Shown here: piece after piece, positions 1 to 6,521 of the stretch
Layout of the letters: each line of letters opens with the position of its first letter
Position numbering within the stretch: the stretch's first letter is position 1
Assembly (NCBI GenBank): GCA_034722175.1
Contig: JAYENR010000196.1
Span: forward strand, 1-7,470
Length of the DNA stretch: 7,470 bases
Origin: Thiomicrorhabdus sp034722175
GTDB taxonomy: Bacteria > Pseudomonadota > Gammaproteobacteria > Thiomicrospirales > Thiomicrospiraceae
Reading direction: 5' to 3'
The notes under the pieces: model-generated
What the model was told of the DNA's origin: nothing
What the model saw: only the letters and a program-made list of their open reading frames with translations
The model's database searches: none
Program-made: the position numbers and the translations under genes

Positions 1-558
1 GATGTGACTTTGGGTGCTTATGGGTTTGAGTTAACTTACTACAATAGTGAAACGGAAAACCTAATCCAATACGGTGGAATGTGGCCTGATGACCTGTATG
101 AAAACTTAGCTGGAACCTCTAAGTTTGAAGGGGTTGAAGCCAGTTACCAACGTTATGTTGAGGCCATTAATACCTCGGTTAACATCCAGTTTGCACAAGG
201 CACAGCTAAAGATGCCGATAATCAGTGGATTGCCCGCAGACCAGAACAGACTTTAGCGTTAAACCTAATGTATGACGGCTTTAACCAGTTTGATATTGGA
301 TTAAACACAAAATACATCGGTACTACGTACGATTTAGCCGATCAGCAAGGTGCTCAAATTGGCGAATACTTAGTCAGCGATTTAAATATTAACTATCTGG
401 CTTCTGACAACGTCACCTTATATGCCAATGTGTTGAACCTATTTAATGAAGATTACACGCATGCGGTCGCGATGTACCAAGGTGATTTTGTCACCCCACA
501 GAATGTTTATTCAAACGGTGGCACACAACTGCACTTAGGTATTCAAGGAAAGCTATAA
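1..558 (+). CDS. TonB-dependent outer-membrane receptor, C-terminal part (probable corrinoid receptor, BtuB-like)
   Basis: This is the last 185 or so residues of an outer-membrane beta-barrel transporter; the open frame runs off the left edge, so the start, plug domain and TonB box are not visible. The protein shows alternating polar/hydrophobic barrel strands with aromatic girdles (for example YGFELTYYNSETENLI) and the typical TonB-receptor closing region, with NVLNLFNEDY near residues 145-154 followed by a final strand ending LHLGIQGKL. Receptors of this family import large scarce ligands using TonB/ExbBD energy. That the ligand is a corrinoid is inferred only from the downstream cobQ-cobO-btuF genes; a siderophore receptor cannot be excluded from this fragment. 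The C-terminal residue is Leu rather than the aromatic residue usual for barrel proteins. The GTG at position 4 is an internal Val codon, not a start. Confidence 0.85.
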   Translation, partial: DVTLGAYGFELTYYNSETENLIQYGGMWPDDLYENLAGTSKFEGVEASYQRYVEAINTSVNIQFAQGTAKDADNQWIARRPEQTLALNLMYDGFNQFDIGLNTKYIGTTYDLADQQGAQIGEYLVSDLNINYLASDNVTLYANVLNLFNEDYTHAVAMYQGDFVTPQNVYSNGGTQLHLGIQGKL

Positions 559-606
559 AAGAGTGTGATGAACATTGAGTGCTGCTTCAGCTGAAGCAAC
601 ACTCTT
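559..606 (+). terminator. Nested hairpin between the receptor gene and cobQ, possible terminator or attenuator
   Basis: Directly after the receptor stop codon there is a 16-base perfect palindrome, TGCTTCAGCTGAAGCA (583-598). It is extended by GAGTG (577-581) pairing with CACTC (600-604), with one C/A mismatch between the two stems. A second pairing is possible: AAGAGTGT (559-566) with ACACTCTT (599-606), which competes for the same right arm. The region after it is AT-rich (TTATTCAAATCTTATT) but has no clean run of T, so it is an imperfect intrinsic terminator at best. It may end the receptor transcript or attenuate read-through into cobQ. Confidence 0.5.
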
Positions 607-648
607 ATTCAAATCTTATTAAGCTTTCAATACTCTTTGAGAACTCAT

Positions 649-2106
649 ATGAAACAACACTGTTTAATGGTACAAGGATGTACCTCAGATGCCGGTAAAA
701 GCATCTTGGTGGCGGGCTTATGTCGGCTATTGTCACGACGTGGTTTTTCGGTTGCCCCGTTTAAACCGCAAAATATGGCGTTAAACAGCGCTGTTACTGC
801 TGACGGTGGTGAAATTGGTCGTGCCCAAGCTTTACAAGCGATGGCCGCTCAAGTTCCACCATCACTGCATATGAATCCCGTGCTTTTAAAACCCAATACC
901 GATACAGGTGCCCAAGTTATTTTACAGGGACACTCTGCTGGAAATTTAAATGCGGGTGATTATCATCAATACAAACCGAAGGCGGCGGAAGCGGTCTTCG
1001 ATTCTTTTCAAATTCTAACTCAACAATTTCCCTTTGTGATGGTAGAAGGTGCAGGCAGCCCTGCCGAAATCAATTTACGTCAAGGTGATATTGCCAATAT
1101 GGGCTTTGCCGAAGAGGTGGATTGCCCAGTCATACTGATTGCTGACATTGACCGTGGTGGCGTGTTTGCACATATAGTAGGCACCTTGGCCTGTTTGTCA
1201 GAATCTGAAAAGAATCGTATTCAAGGTTTTGTGATTAACCGTTTTAGAGGAGACATTGCCCTTTTACAAGACGGCTTAGATTGGTTGGAACAAAAAACAC
1301 AAAAACCGGTTTTAGGTGTTTTACCTTATCTACACGGTTTTCATTTGGACTCAGAAGATGCTATCCAGATGGATCGCCGCAATACAGAAGCCCAAACCTT
1401 TAAAGTAGTGTGCCCGTTACTGCCACACATATCAAACCATACTGACCTTGATCCACTCAGTTTGCATCCAGAGATTGATTTTGAGTTTATCAAGCATGAC
1501 CGCCCGATTCCTCCGGCAGATTTGATTATTCTACCCGGCAGTAAAAATATCGCGTTTGATTTAAAGTGGCTTAAACAACAAGGCTGGGCGTCACACATCA
1601 AGCAACATTTACGTTATGGCGGCAAGGTCATCGGTATCTGTGGCGGTTTACAAATGTTAGGTAAATCAATTTTCGATCCTTTAAAAATTGAGTCCGAGCA
1701 AACTGAATCAGCTGGATTGGAGTTGTTGAACTATTCCACAACTTTAGAATTAGAAAAACAGCTAATCAATCGAACCGGGCAGTTAAACTTTGAACCCGCG
1801 GCGAAAGTAGTCGGCTATGAAATTCATCAAGGCGTGACCGATTTTGGCAACTTAAAACCTGCGATTAAGTTTGATAATCAACAAACGGATGGGGCAATTT
1901 CAGCAGACAACCAAATTTTGGTCAGTTACTGTCATGGTTTATTTGATGAGCCAGAAGCTTTACAAGCGTTATTAAACTGGGCAGGCTTGTTCAGTGCTGA
2001 AGCCTATGATTTAAATCAACATCGTGAAAAGCAAATTAACCGATTAGCTGATATGCTAGAAAACAACCTTAACATCCCCCTACTCGACTCAATTTTAGGA
2101 CTTTAA
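649..2106 (+). CDS. cobQ: Cobyric acid synthase (glutamine-dependent amidase)
   Basis: CobQ/CbiP uses ATP and glutamine to amidate four side chains of adenosylcobyrinic acid a,c-diamide, giving adenosylcobyric acid in the cytoplasm. The N-terminal half is a dethiobiotin-synthetase-like ATPase domain: VQGCTSDAGKS at about residues 8-18, KPQNMALNS, and VEGAGSPAEINL near 132-143. The C-terminal half is a class I glutamine amidotransferase domain, with the nucleophile Cys331 in GICGGLQMLG, the family motif GYEIHQG near 389-395 and catalytic His429 in CHGLFD. Length is 485 residues, normal for the family. I chose the ATG at 649 because family members begin directly with M-K-x-x-x-L-M-V-Q-G. The frame extends to a TTG at 637 but that adds only four unconserved residues. 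A weak GAGA-type ribosome site precedes 649. cobO follows after two bases. Confidence 0.96.
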   Translation: MKQHCLMVQGCTSDAGKSILVAGLCRLLSRRGFSVAPFKPQNMALNSAVTADGGEIGRAQALQAMAAQVPPSLHMNPVLLKPNTDTGAQVILQGHSAGNLNAGDYHQYKPKAAEAVFDSFQILTQQFPFVMVEGAGSPAEINLRQGDIANMGFAEEVDCPVILIADIDRGGVFAHIVGTLACLSESEKNRIQGFVINRFRGDIALLQDGLDWLEQKTQKPVLGVLPYLHGFHLDSEDAIQMDRRNTEAQTFKVVCPLLPHISNHTDLDPLSLHPEIDFEFIKHDRPIPPADLIILPGSKNIAFDLKWLKQQGWASHIKQHLRYGGKVIGICGGLQMLGKSIFDPLKIESEQTESAGLELLNYSTTLELEKQLINRTGQLNFEPAAKVVGYEIHQGVTDFGNLKPAIKFDNQQTDGAISADNQILVSYCHGLFDEPEALQALLNWAGLFSAEAYDLNQHREKQINRLADMLENNLNIPLLDSILGL

Positions 2107-2108
2107 CC

Positions 2109-2717
2109 ATGTCACAAACTGAAAAAAAAGATCAATATCACAAGATACGCATGGAGCGCAAAAAAGCTCAAATCGATGCCTCAATTGAACGGGCAGAGGG
2201 TGAAAAAGGCATTTTATTAGTGATCACAGGTAATGGTAAAGGCAAGTCCACCTCTGCTTTTGGCATGGTCGCCCGCGCTTTAGGTCATGGTTTAAAAGTC
2301 GGTGTCTGTCAATTTATTAAAAGCCGAACCGATACCGGAGAAGAAGCCTTTTTCAGCCAACAACCTAACTGTGATTGGCATGTTTTGGGCGACGGCTTTA
2401 CTTGGGATACCCAAGACCGTCAACAAGACATTGAAACCTCAGAAAACGGCTGGGCGATTGCCAAAAAAATGCTGAATGATGACAGTTTTGACATGGTGGT
2501 ATTAGATGAACTGACTTACCTTTTAAGTTACAAATATCTAGATAAAGACCAAGTTTTAGATGACTTAATGGCACGACCAGATATGCAGCATGTGGTGGTC
2601 ACTGGGCGTTCAGCCATTGCCGAACTGCGAGAGATTGCCGATACGGTTTCTGAAGTAAAAGAAGAAAAACACGCTTATAAAAGCGGTATAAAAGCGCAAA
2701 AAGGTGTCGATCTGTAA
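2109..2717 (+). CDS. cobO: Cob(I)yrinic acid a,c-diamide adenosyltransferase (corrinoid adenosyltransferase, CobA/BtuR/CobO type)
   Basis: This enzyme transfers the 5'-deoxyadenosyl group of ATP to the reduced cobalt of corrinoids, making the upper ligand of coenzyme B12; in salvage it acts on imported corrinoids as well. The 202-residue length fits the CobA/CobO family. Visible features are the P-loop GNGKGKST (41-48), which in this family binds ATP in an unusual reversed manner, the acidic motif DMVVLDELTY (128-137), and the C-terminal signature HVVVTGRSA...EL (161-173) followed by KHAYKSGIKAQKGVD. The N-terminal 30 residues are highly charged, as in family members where this stretch caps the active site. 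An AGGA ribosome site at 2097-2100 lies within the end of cobQ, eight bases before the ATG. The stop overlaps the btuF start as TAATG. The family can equally be called btuR or cobA. Confidence 0.95.
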   Translation: MSQTEKKDQYHKIRMERKKAQIDASIERAEGEKGILLVITGNGKGKSTSAFGMVARALGHGLKVGVCQFIKSRTDTGEEAFFSQQPNCDWHVLGDGFTWDTQDRQQDIETSENGWAIAKKMLNDDSFDMVVLDELTYLLSYKYLDKDQVLDDLMARPDMQHVVVTGRSAIAELREIADTVSEVKEEKHAYKSGIKAQKGVDL

Positions 2718-3571
2718 TGAATACTGTGCGTTTGTTTTTGGCTTTAGTTGGCAGTTTATTGATTTTTTATTCTCAACAGGCCTGGTCAAACTCGGAAGCT
2801 GTACCGCAGCGAGTGATCTCTTTAGCCCCTCATATTACCGAAATGCTCTTTTCAGCGGGTGCGGGCGATAAAATCGTTGGCGTTGTGGCTTACTCCGACT
2901 TCCCTAAAGCCGCTTTAGACATTGAAAGTATTGGAAGTTACCATGCTATTAATATCGAAAAAATCATCCAACTTAACCCAGATTTGATTATTGCTTGGAA
3001 AACTGGAAACCGCCCTAAAGACATCGATAAATTACAGCAACTCGGATTCAAAATCGTCTTTTCACAACCTTTTAAACTGACCGATATTCCCAAAGAAATT
3101 CGCGCTTTTGGAGAACAACTTCACACTCAATCTCACGCTGCAAAAGTGGCTGATCGATTGGAAAAACAACTTAAAAAACTGAGTGATCAATATCAATCCC
3201 AGCCTCAAGTCAGTGCGTTTTATCAAATTTGGAATGCGCCGATGATGACCATTAATGGCGAACAGTTTATCAGTCAGGCCTTGACTATTTGTGGCGCTAG
3301 GAATGTCTTTGCTGAGTTACCGATATTAGCCGCTGAAGTCAGCATTGAAAGTGTGATTCAGAAAAATCCAGATATCATCTTATTAGGGGGTGAAAAAGCG
3401 ATGCAGCAGGCCTGGTTAAAAGATTGGCAAAAGTGGCAAAGCTTGAATGCCGTCACCAATAAACAAGTTCACCTGTTACATGCCGATACTTTTCAGCGCT
3501 CGACTGAACGTATGATTGATGGAATTGAAGGACTGTGTCAGAAAATTGAACAGGCTAGAACCATTCAGTAG
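2717..3571 (+). CDS. btuF: Periplasmic cobalamin/corrinoid-binding protein of an ABC transporter
   Basis: BtuF captures corrinoids in the periplasm and delivers them to the BtuCD membrane transporter. Residues 1-24 form a signal peptide: a short basic start, hydrophobic core (LFLALVGSLLIFY) and AWS at the likely cleavage point; no lipobox Cys is seen. The mature part is a two-lobed class III binding protein. Lobe 1 begins QRVISLAPHITEMLFSAG (31-48) and contains INIEKIIQLNPDLIIAWKTGN (79-98), a close match to the E. coli BtuF pattern. Lobe 2 contains IWNAPMMTINGEQFISQAL (171-189), CGARNVFAELP (192-202) and NPDIILLGG. The 284 residues are slightly longer than E. coli BtuF. The ATG overlaps the cobO stop by one base, so translational coupling is likely. 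Neither btuC nor btuD is in the window. The alternative, a siderophore-binding homologue, is unlikely given the sequence and neighbours. Confidence 0.92.
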   Translation: MNTVRLFLALVGSLLIFYSQQAWSNSEAVPQRVISLAPHITEMLFSAGAGDKIVGVVAYSDFPKAALDIESIGSYHAINIEKIIQLNPDLIIAWKTGNRPKDIDKLQQLGFKIVFSQPFKLTDIPKEIRAFGEQLHTQSHAAKVADRLEKQLKKLSDQYQSQPQVSAFYQIWNAPMMTINGEQFISQALTICGARNVFAELPILAAEVSIESVIQKNPDIILLGGEKAMQQAWLKDWQKWQSLNAVTNKQVHLLHADTFQRSTERMIDGIEGLCQKIEQARTIQ

Positions 3572-3583
3572 GTTCGGAAAACT

Positions 3584-4318
3584 TTAGAGTCCTAAACCGT
3601 AAACGGCTATTAACCCCACCATCACCGCCAACTCCATCACCTCGGTCATCGCCCCAGCCGTGTCGCCCGTCATACCACCGGTAATACGAATCATCAGCCA
3701 GCGCATCCATAGCCAAACAGCCACCAAAAGAATGACTAACGGCCAGGTAAACCAGGATAACATCACCAAACTCAAACCAAGCCAAGTAAACACCACCCAA
3801 CGATTAAGATTCAGTACCATCTCTTCGGCTAAGCCTTGCAAACTGACGTATTGCGTCAACGGCATCAGTCCAATCGAGGCGATGCGTCCAATGACCGGTA
3901 CAAACAGCAACCAAACCCACAACTGTGCTTCAATCAAATAGCTTAATGCGAGCCACTTTAATAACAGAATCAAACCTAAGGCAACACCGCCCCCCGTCCC
4001 AATACGGCTGTCTTTCATGATCTCTAAAGCACGTTGCTGATTGCCTACACCGCCTAACCAACCATCAGCAGTGTCTGCTAAACCGTCTAAATGCAATCCC
4101 CCTGTTACCCACGCCCACATGCCCAATACTAAACCAGCAACCAATTCAGTAGGTAAAAACAGACTCAATTGTGCGGTGGTAACCAGAAAGGCTCCAATAA
4201 TCAAACCCACAACAGGGAAATAGTTAATCGAGCTGCCCATCTCTTGAGCCGTAATTGTTTCAAACTGCGGTGTCGGTAAACGACTCATAAACTGCAAAGC
4301 TAACCAGAATGATTTCAT
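3584..4318 (-). CDS. cobS: Adenosylcobinamide-GDP ribazoletransferase (cobalamin synthase)
   Basis: CobS is the polytopic inner-membrane enzyme that joins GDP-activated adenosylcobinamide to alpha-ribazole (or its phosphate), completing the nucleotide loop. At 244 residues it has the normal family length. It carries the acidic motif GGLHLDGLADTADG (73-86), thought to bind metal and substrate, then MKDSRIGTGGG (101-111) and the C-terminal GGMTGDTAGAMTE (214-226). Several long hydrophobic spans, for example near 35-70, 112-140 and 175-208, are membrane helices. Its ATG overlaps the cobC stop (ATGA, 4315-4318) and a GGAG ribosome site (4324-4327) sits five bases upstream inside cobC. It is the last gene of the minus-strand block and ends 12 bases from the converging btuF stop. 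Confidence 0.95.
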   Translation of the reverse strand: MKSFWLALQFMSRLPTPQFETITAQEMGSSINYFPVVGLIIGAFLVTTAQLSLFLPTELVAGLVLGMWAWVTGGLHLDGLADTADGWLGGVGNQQRALEIMKDSRIGTGGGVALGLILLLKWLALSYLIEAQLWVWLLFVPVIGRIASIGLMPLTQYVSLQGLAEEMVLNLNRWVVFTWLGLSLVMLSWFTWPLVILLVAVWLWMRWLMIRITGGMTGDTAGAMTEVMELAVMVGLIAVYGLGL

Positions 4319-4911
4319 ATCGGCTCCGGGGCTTGAACAATCTCAAGCAACTTACAAAATGGAGTACTATCCGTTGGGATCACCTCAATGGATACACGTG
4401 CTGCGTAGCCAAGTTCAAACTGAAATAACTGTTGATTGGCAAACCCTAGAATATGTTGCAGAACTAAACGCATGGGTCCACTATGCGTCACTAACAAGAC
4501 CGATTCAACATCCGTTTGAATGAGTTCTAACCAGGCCTGGTTGATTCTATTTTTAAAGTCATGAAAACTTTCCGCTTGAGGAATCTCGTGGTCATAAGGA
4601 TTATTTAGATAATGCGCTAACGCTTCGGGAAAACGTGTTTCAAGCTCCTCAAACGATAAGCCATCAAAAAGACCAAAATCTCTCTCTTGCCAGGCCGGTT
4701 CGATTGAAACCGAAGCGTCTTGCTGCAAGCTTTTCATTGCGAATTCAGCACACCGTTTTGCCGAAGACGTAATAATCTTGTCATAATGAGCTAGACGGCT
4801 TCTCTGATTTAGCATTTGCTGCCACCCCAGGTCGGACAGTTCAGAATCCACTCGCCCTCTTAACCAGGCCTGGTCAGAACATTCGCCGTGACGTAATAGA
4901 TCAATTCGCAT
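4315..4911 (-). CDS. cobC: Alpha-ribazole phosphatase, histidine phosphatase superfamily
   Basis: CobC removes the phosphate from alpha-ribazole-5'-phosphate (or from adenosylcobalamin-5'-phosphate) late in nucleotide-loop assembly. Phosphoglycerate-mutase-like motifs are all present: RHG with the phosphorylated His8 (LLRHGE, 5-10), the SAKRCAEFA segment, ERDFGLFDG (the E-x-x-F-G element) and the second histidine in LLVTHSGPMR. Length is 198 residues, like E. coli CobC at about 200. The frame is open further upstream to an ATG at 4959, but those 16 extra residues are unconserved and read through the cobT 3' end. The MRIDLLRHGE start at 4911 matches the family and overlaps cobT by 11 bases. 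Specificity is inferred from its place between cobT and cobS; this superfamily is otherwise hard to assign. Confidence 0.9.
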   Translation of the reverse strand: MRIDLLRHGECSDQAWLRGRVDSELSDLGWQQMLNQRSRLAHYDKIITSSAKRCAEFAMKSLQQDASVSIEPAWQERDFGLFDGLSFEELETRFPEALAHYLNNPYDHEIPQAESFHDFKNRINQAWLELIQTDVESVLLVTHSGPMRLVLQHILGFANQQLFQFELGYAARVSIEVIPTDSTPFCKLLEIVQAPEPI

Positions 4912-5926
4912 CCGAAACCTGAGCTTCTTCAAAGGTCGCCATATTGGCATGTAGAACACACGCTAAACGAATCACTGGTATTGCTATTGCCGCGCCTGTT
5001 CCTTCACCTAACCGCATTGAAAGATCCAAGATTGGTGATACATCCATGTGTTTAAAGACAGCTTGCTGAGCAGGTTCCACCGATTGATGACCAAATAACA
5101 TCCAATCTTTGATTTTTGGCTGCATATCAAACGCAATTAACGCGGCTGAACAAGCAATGACCCCATCCACCACCATCGGTAAACCCACTTTTGCGCACTC
5201 TAAATACGCACCAGTTAGAGCGGCAATTTCTAAACCGCCCAGACAACGCAAAACCTCTTCTGGTGTTTGCATCTCTAATTTATGTAAAGTTAATGCCGAT
5301 TCCAAAACAGACTGTTTATGCGCCAACTGTTCATCATTCACCCCAGTTCCTCGCCCCACCAACTCTGCAATGGGTTGTTGGCAAACTTGGCTGATAATCG
5401 CGGTCGCCGCACTAGTATTGCCTATCCCCATTTCACCACCAATAAACAAATCCGCTTCACTATCTAAAGCACGCGTGACTGCTCGTTTACCCACCTTCAT
5501 GGCTTTTTGTAACATTTCAGCGGTCATTGCAGGTTGTTCAGAAAAATTAAAACTGCCTGCGGCAACACGCTCTGACACTAATTTCGGTAAAGGCGATAGA
5601 TCATTAAATACCCCAACATCGACCACTTCAAAACACGCTTTTTCCTGCTGGGAAATGACGGTAATGGCCGCCCCACCTGCTGAGAAGTTTTTAACCATCT
5701 CTTGCGTCACAATGGCAGGAAAAGCCGACACCCCCTCTTGCGTAATACCATGATCCGCGGCAAAAACTGAAATCCAAGGTCGAGTAATCTCTGGGCAAAC
5801 CTTTCCCTGACAGCCAGCCAGTTGAATGGCGATACGCTCTAACTGCCCTAAAGAGCCTGGCGGTTTGGTTAAGGCGTTTTGGCGTTGTTTTGCCAAGTTC
5901 ATGATTTGGGTATTAATCGATTTCAT
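4901..5926 (-). CDS. cobT: Nicotinate-nucleotide--dimethylbenzimidazole phosphoribosyltransferase
   Basis: CobT transfers phosphoribose from nicotinate mononucleotide to the lower-ligand base (dimethylbenzimidazole or another), making alpha-ribazole-5'-phosphate. The 341-residue protein aligns from end to end with known CobT: KPPGSLGQLERIAIQLAG (21-38), FAADHGITQEGVS (55-67), the glycine-rich GGEMGIGNTSAATA (163-176), VVDGVIACSAAL, and MRLGEGTGAA (304-313). Glu308 in the last motif corresponds to the catalytic Glu317 of the Salmonella enzyme. No clear Shine-Dalgarno sequence precedes the ATG at 5926: the leader reads ATTACCCTTT just before it. A second in-frame ATG (Met9, 5902) is no better. 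The gene is separated from cobU by 41 bases and overlaps cobC by 11. No gene for dimethylbenzimidazole synthesis is in view, so the lower ligand is unknown. Confidence 0.96.
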   Translation of the reverse strand: MKSINTQIMNLAKQRQNALTKPPGSLGQLERIAIQLAGCQGKVCPEITRPWISVFAADHGITQEGVSAFPAIVTQEMVKNFSAGGAAITVISQQEKACFEVVDVGVFNDLSPLPKLVSERVAAGSFNFSEQPAMTAEMLQKAMKVGKRAVTRALDSEADLFIGGEMGIGNTSAATAIISQVCQQPIAELVGRGTGVNDEQLAHKQSVLESALTLHKLEMQTPEEVLRCLGGLEIAALTGAYLECAKVGLPMVVDGVIACSAALIAFDMQPKIKDWMLFGHQSVEPAQQAVFKHMDVSPILDLSMRLGEGTGAAIAIPVIRLACVLHANMATFEEAQVSDAN

Positions 5927-5948
5927 AAAGGGTAATAGACTTATCTTT

Positions 5949-5959
5949 AAAGGAGGTGA
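5949..5959 (-). other. Anti-Shine-Dalgarno-like sequence in the cobU-cobT gap
   Basis: On the minus (transcribed) strand the 41-base leader of cobT contains TCACCTCCTTT, matching the 16S rRNA 3' tail TCACCTCCTTA in 10 of 11 bases. Read on the plus strand it is a near-perfect AAAGGAGGTGA, but the nearest plus-strand ATG (5974) is 14 bases beyond and opens only a 51-codon frame antisense to cobU. Function is unknown; it may be chance. Confidence 0.3.
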
Positions 5960-5967
5960 AAGCGGGG

Positions 5968-6516
5968 TTAAGTATGAGATTTCAGAGGCATCGGCTGGCC
6001 AGCAACCATAAACGTCATATCATCCGACAAAGTGGCAATTTCTTGATGCAGCCAACCCAACTCATCAACATATTGACGGGTCAACTCACCAAGCGGAACA
6101 ATGCCCATTCCCACTTCATTACTCACTAGAATGACATCAGCAGAGAGATCAGCAACGCATGTCAACAAAGATTGTTTTTGTTCAATTAAAGAATCCTTCT
6201 CTAGGAGATTTAACGTCCACAAGGTTAAACAATCCACCAAAATACAGTGTTGTGCATCGTCTAATGATTGAAGTGTTTGGCTGAGTTCAATAGGCGTTTC
6301 TATCGTTTGCCAATGACTCGGCCGATCTGACTGATGCATCTCAATGCGTTGCTGCATCTCTTGATCAAGTGTTGATCGACCTTTTTCATCGATACGAGAA
6401 ACCTTTGCCGTGGCCACGTAATAAACGGTTTTACCCTGTTTTTCCTGTTGTTTAGCTAGGTTTTCGGCAAATCGACTCTTACCTGAACGAGCACCACCTA
6501 AAACAAAATGTAGCAT
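5968..6516 (-). CDS. cobU: Adenosylcobinamide kinase / adenosylcobinamide-phosphate guanylyltransferase
   Basis: CobU is bifunctional: it phosphorylates adenosylcobinamide and then attaches GMP to give adenosylcobinamide-GDP, the activated substrate of CobS. The 182-residue length is typical. The P-loop GGARSGKS is at 7-14. The RIEMHQSDRP segment contains His61, aligning with the guanylylated His46 of the Salmonella enzyme, and is followed by HWQTIE. Further signatures are ILVDCLTLWTLNLL and VILVSNEVGMGIVP, the strongest family motif. The ATG has an AAGGG ribosome site only two or three bases away, embedded in the end of the upstream 68-residue gene (TTAAGGGTC before ATG), so its translation is probably coupled to that gene. 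Kinase activity implies use of salvaged cobinamide, which fits the uptake genes on the other strand. Confidence 0.96.
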   Translation of the reverse strand: MLHFVLGGARSGKSRFAENLAKQQEKQGKTVYYVATAKVSRIDEKGRSTLDQEMQQRIEMHQSDRPSHWQTIETPIELSQTLQSLDDAQHCILVDCLTLWTLNLLEKDSLIEQKQSLLTCVADLSADVILVSNEVGMGIVPLGELTRQYVDELGWLHQEIATLSDDMTFMVAGQPMPLKSHT

Positions 6517-6521
6517 GACCC

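Noticed and set aside
637..648. TTG start for cobQ at 637
   Set aside because: It adds four residues not seen in the family, and the ATG at 649 gives the standard beginning.
559..648. Cobalamin riboswitch upstream of cobQ
   Set aside because: The gap is only 90 bases, too short for the full element, and no B12-box-like sequence is visible. A riboswitch could lie upstream of the receptor, outside the window.
1341..1601. Minus-strand open frame of 86 codons inside cobQ
   Set aside because: Shadow of cobQ; composition is low-quality and it interrupts a highly conserved gene.
3555..3800. Minus-strand frame with Gly/Asp-rich product overlapping the end of cobS
   Set aside because: It is another reading frame of cobS; the repetitive composition comes from the cobS Gly-Asp motif codons.
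4912..4959. Longer N-terminus for cobC from the ATG at 4959
   Set aside because: The 16 extra residues are unconserved and overlap the cobT 3' end; MRIDLLRHGE at 4911 fits the family start.
5109..5753. Open frame of 214 codons on the plus strand
   Set aside because: It lies wholly antisense to cobT, whose protein is conserved end to end; the predicted product has no recognisable motif and no ribosome site.
5974..6129. Plus-strand mini-gene after the AGGAGGTGA sequence
   Set aside because: The ATG is 14 bases from the site, the 51-codon product has no features, and it is antisense to the conserved end of cobU.
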